Below, piece after piece: positions 55,087-64,000 of a stretch of DNA of 64,000 nt. The stretch is from Conus ventricosus (lineage: Eukaryota > Mollusca > Gastropoda > Neogastropoda > Conidae): contig CM031595.1 of NCBI GenBank assembly GCA_018398815.1, forward strand, positions 45,427,051 through 45,491,050, in the 5' to 3' direction. Each line of letters begins with the position of its first letter. Position 1 is the stretch's first letter. The translations under genes were made by a program, and so were the position numbers. The notes beneath the pieces are model-generated. The model was given only the letters and a program-made list of their open reading frames with translations, did no database searches and was not told where the DNA came from.

Positions 55087-58000
55087 TACAGGAAACCGGA
55101 TAATTCTTTGGAAACTGAGATTTCTGATGGAATAAGTAAACATTCCACAGCTTTAAAACAACTGGACCAATCTATTGAGAAAGACAGGATTAACAAAACT
55201 AAAAGCAATGTATATCATTCAATGACAAAACCCCTTATTCCTGAAGCAGCAAAATGCTGTTAAGTTTCACATACTGGCAAACTGTCACCAAAATCCCACA
55301 CAATGACATTCCCGAATCCAAGCACACCATTTGAATTAATACAACCATCTTCCCTGCATCAAAAATTTTTGCACACCACACACACACACACACACAAAAG
55401 CAACAACACAGCAATTCTCCATAAGCCCTGCACATAAATGAACATGTATTCACATGTGTCACAATCTCTCCAACATCACCAGTGTAGGTGCAACATTCAT
55501 CGTACTACTCACAAGATCATCTTTCTAAAGTGTATGTACAAAAAAGAACATCAGATCAGGTTTTCCAACAGAACGACACGGCCCTTCCATTTTCTTTCAG
55601 GCGATCGGCAGTCCCATTTTGAGTAAAAACGAAACTCTGTGTGTGTGTGTGTGTGGTGCACACGTGCCTGTTTGGGGGTGCATGAGAGAGAGAGAGTGTG
55701 AGTGTGTGTGTGTGTGTGTGCATGTGTGTGTGAGTGCATGCAACACACATATGCATGCATAACGGCACAAAGATAATTTTGAAAAAAAAACATTATTGTA
55801 TAAAGGTCTGGATTATTTAGTTATACAATTATTTGACTTTTGTTTTTCTTCTTTTTTTTTTTGTTAGAAAAAAAAGTGTGAAATACACATCTTTTATGTT
55901 TGTGTGTGTGTCTGTACCTGTCAAAGCACTGGTGCTTCATTTCTTTGATGAGTGAAGACAGACTTTCCCATTCCAATATACATTATGTATAGATCCATTG
56001 TGATGTTTACCACATGTGGCTATATCCTTCAGGACACTACTATGTGAAGGAACACGATGTGTGCATCAGAATTCTTTTCAAGAGAATAGTATCAACCACT
56101 GCCTAGTGGATGTCAGCATTTGTGCAATGGCAAACACCAAGTAAAAATGGCAAGCCATAATTACATAGTCAAAAGCAAAATATCTGCGAATGTAAAAAAT
56201 TTTACCCAGAAGCAATTGATAATTAAGGAAATCTACAGATCTGAATAATTGACAATACATAAAAACAGAAAAAAAACCCAGCTTGTTTCATGTAGCTTTT
56301 GTAATGAGACCTTAGTGTTCATGGCATGGAACAATGCATCGGAAAACAAAAGTTTTAAAGTGAACAAATCTGTAGTGACATAAAAAAAATCAAGCCAAAC
56401 CTACAAAAAGTTACTGGCAGGCTGAATGGCTGTGGTGCTTTTAATTCTTATTCAATTGTTGAAGCTGGCAGATAAATAAGCAGATAATTAACAAAATGCA
56501 CATAATCTGATCACAGAGCAAATGGCAGCATGACAACACATTCACAATTTTCTTGGGGAAAAGAAAAGCAGGCGTCTCTTTACAACAACATGTGGTAACT
56601 CCCAGCATACCTAAAAACAATAACTTTCAGGAAAAGTTGTTTACAAATACAGTTAATGAAAGGGATGATGTTGTAGGTGAAACAATTCTTAAAAGTGTGC
56701 ATTCCTTCCATATATAACTATAAAATGAATCCGGATTGGTATCTAAAATATGTTGCATTAAGTGTTGTCCCTGTGAGTAGAAAGCAAAATGATTTCATCA
56801 TTTTTGTGAGACTACCTACAGTATCAGCTACAAAAAGATTCCTTATCACAAACATTAAAAGAAAAAAACAACATTCCTGTGAATAGGTCATACTACTTCA
56901 AAGACTTCATCTAGCAACTCATAAAAGGTGACAAATGAATCAAAATTTTTTTCCTATGTCTAGCTTTGAGAAATACTTCAAAACATGCTTAATCCAAAGA
57001 CATTTGCATTTTTGCCTTGCATTCATATGAATCATTTCCCTTATTCTTTATCTGTTTGTATGGCAACATTCAACTCTAAAACATTTCAGAATGTCTTGAC
57101 AATACACAATGACAAAAATGTCCAAAGATTTTCCCAGTCACATGAAATAACAACATAGCCAAATACCAGTCCAGGCACAACAGTGAAATGGGCAAAAATT
57201 TCCTATTTTATAAATACAGGACACTTTTCCATCGATGAGACAAGTCATATAAAATCAGACAAAAAAATCTGCAATTCTGTTTACAATTTATTTTGTTTTG
57301 AATCAATTCATGTATGCAACATTACAAAAGGCAAATCACCTATGAACAGAGATTCATATATGTGGAATATTTCTTTCACGTTCAACATTTTGTTGATAAT
57401 CTATACATTAAAACAGAGTTGTTTTTGTATTTGTTTTAATCTGTAAAACCACCAAAACACTAAAGCCATAAAATTATTACACAAATATGAACAAAGATAT
57501 TGTGTTCATCATGGTGATAACATACATTTTTATGTGACTAATCTGTGACACTAGAGTTGATACATGGTTTTACTGAATACAACTGTAACAGAATTATAAC
57601 AAATTAAAGGTGAAAAGGATATATGTAAATTATAATAAATACTACTTTCAAAACAATTCCAAGGCACACATATTACTTAAATTGTAATGAATTCATTATT
57701 GCTTGATGAAGCTAATAACATCTTTCTTCAACTTTTCATGAAACTGCCAGCTATTGTCTGCAGACATATTAGCAGGAATGTTGTCTTAAACATGTGTGTG
57801 TGTGTGTGTGTGAGCGAGTTAGTGAGTGAGTGTGTGTGTGTGTGTAAAGAGAGACAGAGAGAGAGAGAAAGAGAGAGAGAGAGACAGAGGAGAGAGAGAG
57901 AGAGAGAGAGTGTGTGTGTGTGTGTGTGTGCAAGTGTGTGTAAGTCTGTATGTGTGTGTATGTGTGTGTGTGCAAGTATGAATGAGTGTGTGAGTGTGTG

Positions 58001-58860
58001 CGCGTAGTCATGTGTACATGTGTGTGTTCATGGAAGAGAGAAGAGAGAGGGGGTGTTTGTGTCAGTGTCTGGTATGCACCAGATTTTGAAACCACTATGC
58101 ATTTCACAGCTGGTATTGTCAAGAACAAAACATCACAGAATACACAACAATCTACTATTCAGTGACACACTCTATGAAGAGCCTGAAAAGAATGACAATG
58201 GGAAGATATGCCGAGGAAAGGCTTCTTTAGCATTGAGAAAAGACCAGCAGAAATTGGATGCAAAATTTCTTGACAAAACACTGAGTAATAACAATCAAAC
58301 AATCAACTTTAAACTGGAATGACTCAAATTTCATTTTTACGTCTGCCAAATTTCAGGTGACTTAGGGAAACAGTTGGGAAAAGTTTAAGCAGATCTGAGA
58401 AAAACTATACTTGTCTGTATTCATACAGACCAAAACATTTAGAAAGAAGAATCCAAAGGGTTTGAAATATCATGCGATGGCACTCATTCTAGCATAAAGT
58501 TTAGGGTTTCTGTTCAGTCTGTCATTAAGCTATAATGACGTTTTATCAGCTTATCAACAACTTTTGATAACCAATAATTAAGATGAAAAAGAGCTTGTGA
58601 CCATTTTGTTGTCACATAAAGTACAATTAACTTTAAAAGTTTAGTATCAAGTCTTCTTGTTCTCTCTAAGCTCCTCGAAGAATCATTGGAGTAGCATACT
58701 GAAGAACTGCTTTCTAAACCAATATACACTTCTAACAATGGTTCCCTAAGAATTTATTCACTATAAAAGATAAAGTGGCATCACAGCTTAAAATTTCAAT
58801 TCATCTGTCAGCATGCTTCAATGCATTATTAACATACAGTTTGTTGTTCTCATTTCAGTT
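54186..58860. other. AT-rich DNA, possibly 3' UTR or intergenic
   Basis: Microsatellites at 55013-55085 (CAGA/GA), 55636-55738 (GT/GA) and 57793-58050 (GT/GA). No protein-coding similarity was noticed. Part could be the 3' UTR of the minus-strand gene ending at 61304. Confidence 0.4.
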
Positions 58861-59270
58861 TTGACTTATGTTCAGACTGTGATTTGTTACAGCTCTGTTA
58901 CAGTTTTGACTCATGTTCAGACTGTGATTTATTACAGCCCTGTTACAATTCTGACTCATGTTCAGACTGTGATTTATTACAGCCCTGTTACAATTCTGAC
59001 TCATGTTCAGACTGTGATTTATTACAGCCCTGTTACAATTTTGACTCATGTTCAGACTGTGATTTATTACAGCCCTGTTACTGTTTTGACTCACATGCAG
59101 ACTGTGATTTATTACAGCCTTGTTACAATTTTGACTCATGTTCAGACTGTGATTTGTTACAGCCCTGTTATAGTTTTGATTATGTTCAGACTGTGATTTG
59201 TTACAGCCCTGTTACAGTTTTGACTCATGTTCAGACTGTGGTTTGTTACAGCCCCATTACAGTCAGCCAT
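58861..59270. repeat. 45-bp minisatellite
   Basis: About nine copies of a unit such as ttgactcatgttcagactgt, gatttattacagccctgtta, caatt. Since 45 is divisible by three, frames stay open on both strands and give repeats such as SDCDLLQPCYN-SDSC. Confidence 0.95.
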
Positions 59271-59325
59271 ACTGCAGTGACAGACTGTGTGAGCAGTTGG
59301 GGATCTTACAGCCCTCTGTCCTCAG

Positions 59326-59591
59326 TCATGCACAACAAGGTAGAGGTGCAAGCAGCAAAGCACAAATCAAGTGAAAAAGATGCCAAGAAATTTAACCGGA
59401 AGCACTTTTCAGATGTGGTGGCAGTCTACCATTCATGTTGTGAATGGAGGAATACAGCAACATATACACAAAAACAACTGATGAATACAGTACACATAGA
59501 AATTAATCGCTTACAAAAGCAACTGGTACAGGATGTCCATGAAATGAGAAAGAAGAAGGTATCCTTCGACTGGAACACTTCTTTTGTGGAG
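59326..59591 (+). other. Candidate exon of unknown gene
   Basis: Acceptor-like tcctcag| and donor-like gtggag|gtaatc flank an open frame reading MHNKVEVQAAKHKSSEKDAK, then HFSDVVAVYHSCCEWR, then LQKQLVQDVHEMRKKKVSFD. Composition is protein-like and possibly coiled-coil, but no family is recognised and no partner exon was found. It may be a chance frame extending from the minisatellite. Confidence 0.25.
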
Positions 59592-61303
59592 GTAATCAAC
59601 TTGAGCCTTCTTTGTGTATCTACATTTTCATACATACACCCTATGAGATCAGCTTTAAATCACAACACGCACTGAAACACACTATGTCTTTAACAGAACC
59701 TAAGAAATTAATCCCAGTATTCATCCTACTCCACCTAGTATAATACACTGCATGGCATTCTGAGCCCTTCAATTTCATCTTCCAAAGTTCAAGTGATCTT
59801 GTGTACTGGTGTTACACTGAGAACCGCTTTGCACATAACCTTTATTTACAAATCTCAAATATTCTGATCAGCGAAAAATTGGATAAGTCAAGATGTCCAG
59901 CTGATCAAGACAAATGACAAAATGCTTTTCATGTTCATTGTTTTGACAAGACCTTGACAAAGAAAAATCTTTAACAAAATTATGAAAGGTAAGTAATTGC
60001 AAAACAGGCAAAATAATTGTCATCTCATAAATATCTATATTTCCTTTGAAGGAAAAAAAATACGAACAAAAGAAAGAAAGAAGAAAGAAAGAAAATTAGA
60101 TATTACATACCTCAAACATATGCAGCCACCCTTGTTTTCCCTGCCTCTCTCGGGATAGGTAAGTTATGGTCATCTTTTTCTTCAACAGTAAATTGACAAT
60201 CCTCTTCAAACCTTCCCCCCAACCTCTCCTCACCCCTACCCAAGGATTCCATGTTTTCTTGGATAATATGTTTGGGTCATCTTTTCTTATTCTCTGCAAG
60301 TAAAATGGCAATCTTCCTGCGATTTCCCCCATTCCTCTGCCACCCACCTACTCCCAAATCCCACACCCCTCCACTCTCCAACCCCCACCTATTCCACCTC
60401 CTCTCCCTTCTCACTCACTTCTTCATCCTGCCACACTTTCTCTAAGCAAACTTATCAGTTGTGTTGATTTCTGTGCTTATGACACAAATATTTACAACTA
60501 GTGAGGCAAGAATGACTAATTTGATGAGGTTTTGATTCAATGGAATGATTCAATTATTCATCTGACTTTCAATGTTCTATGTCCATCACAATGGTGATCT
60601 CGTATGGAATCCAGAGACTAAAATCTATAAACAAATAAAATTACACAATAACCTACAAGCAGTTCATTCAAATACTTATAATGTAGCAATTTCCATCCTC
60701 ACAAATAAATAGTTACTGAACTGAATTATGATGTATAATAACAAAATGTGGCAATGTGATTTTAATGAGCAAATATAACTGCATGTGACAAAAAGGTTTC
60801 ATCGTGCTGCTTCAGTCTAAATGCACTTCCTAAAGGATGAAATGCCATCTCTTCAAAATACAGTAAGCTGAAATGCTTTTGTTTGTTTTTAAAAGCTTTT
60901 CATAGTTTCAAACAAAAAGAAAAAAATGGAAAGGAGAGCAAAAAGCTCAACTTTCAGCATTTACACATGAAAAATAAAAGCATTTGCAGACTGACGTCAG
61001 TATTTTTTTTAAATGGTGATGAAAGAGGCAGATGCAAGGTTATTCCTTGTGCAACTGAGTGAGTAGAGCTACATGGATACATTGTTATTATTACTAAAAA
61101 ATAGGAAGTAAAATACAAGTGTTTAAAGCGCTTGTTCCAAGGAAAAATGCCACATGAAATGTTATCGAAGGAATGAATTCAACGGGCAGGCACCACTTGC
61201 CGGAGAAGGGGAAGAGGGTTGGGAAGGTGGAAACAATAAAACATTATTCATAACATGAGACAGTCATCATCACCGAACAGAACAAAGCTGATGATGTAAA
61301 GAT
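59592..61303. other. Probable 3' UTR/flank of the minus-strand gene
   Basis: AT-rich with no recognisable gene; a pyrimidine-rich stretch at about 60200-60440. Confidence 0.4.
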
Positions 61304-61399
61304 TTAAAACATGATATCATCATCGTCATCCTCGTTTTCCTTGTCCAGTAGCCCGCTGCCGTACTTGGATTTAAACGTGTGGACTGTTCCTGCAGAAGA
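61304..61399 (-). CDS. Last coding exon of an unidentified gene
   Basis: On the - strand tttttcag| is followed by 31 codons and TAA (61306-61304): SSAGTVHTFKSKYGSGLLDK then ENEDDDDDIMF. A good acceptor, a compact charged peptide and a hydrophobic end after an acidic run look like a true C-terminus. Earlier exons would lie beyond the right edge or at unrecognised positions. I do not recognise the protein. Confidence 0.5.
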   Translation of the reverse strand, partial: SSAGTVHTFKSKYGSGLLDKENEDDDDDIMF

Positions 61400-61748
61400 C
61401 TGAAAAACAATTAAAAACAAAAATGCATCAGTATATGCTAAAAGTATTCATTACCAAATGTAACTAGCTTTATTTTATAAAGGAAAACAGCAGCTATTAT
61501 ATGTTTGAAGAATTCACTATCAAGTATAACTAGCCTTACAGCATGCAGAAAAACAGCAATAACATTAATTATTCAGCTAAATGTACAAATCATCTAACCA
61601 TCCAGATTAGTACAGAAAGAAAAACTGACTGGAGTAAACTGTTAAAGGAGGAACACAGATTTATGAATGGACTCTGAAAATAGGATAATTCAGCTCTCTT
61701 GTATCTTTTTTTTTCTGCATCCTAGTCAGAGAGGGAGCTCCCTGTCAA

Positions 61749-61798
61749 GGGAAACAACTCCGTAGATGTTTTGTAACTTGAAAATAAGAGTTGTTCCC
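61749..61798. repeat. Short inverted repeat (possible MITE core)
   Basis: gggaaacaactc (61749-61760) and gagttgttccc (61788-61798) are near-perfect inverted repeats around a 27-base spacer. Confidence 0.6.
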
Positions 61799-62361
61799 GT
61801 GTACTGAGGAGCGACGAGTAACATTCTCATCAAGACGAAGGGTCTCCGGCTTAACGACAGTTATTCAGAACTGCATACACACCCGGCCAACCTGATACTC
61901 CCAAGCTATATAGAATAATGGCTTAAGTCTGGTCAGGTGAGTACGAAAAAGCAGTTTTCACTCTTTTAGAACATGAACCGTTTCCTCCTAGCCATATCAC
62001 TGAACAAAATAAAGGCTGAAAACATGATGCTTGCAGCAGGCATTTACATCTAATTTGCAAGAAAAGAGATCACATTTATAAAAACCAAATTAACTCAAAT
62101 ACATCTTAAGAAAACCCTATGCAGGCAAGAGCAATAGCCCACAAATTCTTCCTCCATATGAAAAATAGAAACAATATTTTGGAACCCCTATTAACAATCC
62201 TTTTGTATGACTTGCTCATCACAGAGACAAAACATTCTCCAAAGCAACGTTTCTTAAAAGATGATGCTGGGGGTTGTCATTTTTTAGTTCTGTAGCATGA
62301 TCTCTCCCCATTCTGATAAATGACCAATTCATCTACAACATTCAACAACTTTTAAAACAAA

Positions 62362-63165
62362 TTAACCCGTTGAGTGCCCTGGCACGAACGGCGTTCGAGA
62401 TGGTTTCGGGAAAGCTGTGTGCCCTTGCACGAACGGCGTTCGAGATAATTTCATCATCAAAATTCGGCGATTTAAAGAAGGGAGGCAAGAACAAAAAATG
62501 GTTTAAACGGTTGCAGGGACCCTAAAGGACGGTTTCTTCCCTTTCGCGGGTCAGCTGACTGACCGGCTCGTGTCCATTCGGTCAATAACTTCGGCAAAGT
62601 TCGGAGAGTTATTCTCGGTCGAAGATGGCGAGTCGAGCAGGCAGTTCGATCAGGCGCGTGCCGTTTCAAACGATCTAATGCTCTTGAAGTGCTTCAAGAA
62701 GTTATCCGAGACCGTGAAAGCGATGACGAAGACTTCAAAGAAGTGGAATGAAGCGATTCGGAGGAGGAATAAAGTGATTACAATCAACACCACCCTTTGC
62801 TATCGGAGGTTGGTGTTGATGACGAAGCTGATCCCCGACTTCAAACCGAGCGATACCGGCGCAAGTGGGGCCGAATCGGAGAGTGACGAGCCGATTCCGT
62901 GTATGTCGAGTGCCCCCTCCTCCTTTCGTGAGAGGTCGGGAGGAGAGTCGAGGAAGGGGAGGGGGTTGTGGACAACGGCGAGGGTCCAGTGTGAGGGGGC
63001 GTGGCAGAGGAAGAGGGCGTGGCACTCGTCAGTCCGAACTTGTTTCAGAATGGACAGAGGTCAGTGCTGATTGCCCAAATCTCGACCTTTCTTTCACGGG
63101 TGACCCAGGTATCAAGGTAAACATTGGCAATTTCAAGCGCATGGATTTCGTGGAGTTGTTTTTGT
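62362..63165 (+). mobile_element. piggyBac relic C, 5' part
   Basis: Begins TTAA (62362-62365) then CCCGTTGAGTGCCC. Two copies of GCACGAACGGCGTTCGAGAT lie at 62382-62401 and 62427-62446. A start MASRAGSSIRRVPFQT lies near 62623. Acidic transposase-like sequence follows in another frame (EVLQEVIRDRESDDEDFKEV), then an RG-rich segment and ELVSEWTEV, then DLSFTGDPGIKVNI and MDFVELF. The FTG-PG block with a following F/L-rich stretch is the known start of the piggyBac core. Stops and frameshifts make it a pseudogene. The rest is lost in microsatellites; no 3' end was found. Confidence 0.7.
62382..62446 (+). promoter_or_regulatory. Paired subterminal palindromes of piggyBac C
   Basis: CGAACGGCGTTCG occurs at 62385-62397 and 62430-62442, 45 bp apart, within longer direct repeats. 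The first is centred about 25 bp from the TTAA. Confidence 0.6.
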
Positions 63166-63672
<507 letters not shown>

Positions 63673-64000
63673 GTGTACCCAAATGTGTGTCAGTCAACTA
63701 TAACTTGCATTTACTGGCAGTAGTGTGGGATCCTGATCCTTCTGTCCATAGGTTCTGTGTTGTGGTGTATTCTCTGCGACACCAGTGTATTTTTCAGTTG
63801 TTAGTGTGCTTTCATCATCTGTGGTGTGGCCTTTTGTAGCTCAGTCCTATCTTTAGCAGTCTCTGGTTGTTTTGTGGGGTGGTGGTTGGTTTTGCAATGT
63901 TTTATTTATTACCTTCTGTGGTAATGGCTTTTTATCAATCGCACTTAGTTCATGAGTGAACCAAACCACATGTGTGAAAGAAAACTGACAGAATAATTGG
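63673..64000. other. Right-edge sequence, unassigned
   Basis: No gene or element recognised; it could still belong to piggyBac C or its flank. Confidence 0.4.

Noticed and set aside
58855..59139. Minus-strand NRAVINHSLNMSQNC-type repeat protein
   Set aside because: Mirror frame of the 45-bp minisatellite; no flanking coding evidence.

Overview
The window is nuclear DNA from a repeat-rich animal, most likely a lophotrochozoan and probably a gastropod mollusc. That guess rests on spliced genes with long introns, dense CA/TG and CT microsatellites, several LINE and piggyBac families, and dispersed repeats that look molluscan to me from memory. Species cannot be set from sequence alone. No operons, CRISPR arrays, rRNA genes or convincing tRNA genes were seen.

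Two genes can be traced exon by exon. A medium-chain acyl-CoA synthetase (ACSM family, mitochondrial fatty-acid activation) runs on the + strand in 16 coding exons from 4738 to 34811. LSM11, the U7 snRNP subunit needed for histone pre-mRNA 3' processing, runs on the - strand in 4 coding exons from 51326 to 43233. They are convergent, with about 8.4 kb between their stop codons. A third gene contributes only its last coding exon on the - strand (61399 to 61304).

As written, neither gene can be translated end to end. The ACSM-like gene has an in-frame TAA in exon 3, a one-base phase clash at the exon 3/4 junction, one-base shifts in exons 5 and 7, and several indels in exon 10. LSM11 lacks one G inside its Sm domain. 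Most lesions are single-base indels and several lie in homopolymers, and one falls in a housekeeping gene. Uncorrected assembly errors are therefore at least as likely as real decay.

Layout. 1-662: 3' end of a non-LTR element. 885-1440: remnant of an RNase H LINE. 1.4-4.7 kb: AT-rich DNA with microsatellites. 4.7-34.8 kb: ACSM-like gene, whose introns hold a ~70-bp tandem repeat (intron 3), a decayed copy of exon 4 (intron 3), a 23-bp minisatellite (intron 4), a ~2 kb piggyBac relic (intron 7), a CR1/L2-like LINE (intron 10), and a ~6 kb RNase H LINE split by a 1.8 kb piggyBac (intron 13). 34.8-43.2 kb: intergenic DNA with dispersed repeats. 43.2-51.3 kb: LSM11, with a second RNase H LINE fragment in intron 1. 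51.3-61.3 kb: probable LSM11 promoter, a second block of the ~70-bp repeat, a 45-bp minisatellite, and mostly AT-rich DNA. 61.3-64 kb: terminal exon of an unknown gene, the 5' part of a third piggyBac, then long microsatellites.

The most interesting structural signal is in the piggyBac ends. Three piggyBac families with unrelated sequence each carry two short palindromes inside the transposase-proximal end. The palindromes are centred about 25 and 65-70 bp from the TTAA, a spacing that suggests conserved transposase-dimer sites. One of these elements is also cleanly nested in the LINE endonuclease frame and contains a perfect 102-bp inverted repeat.
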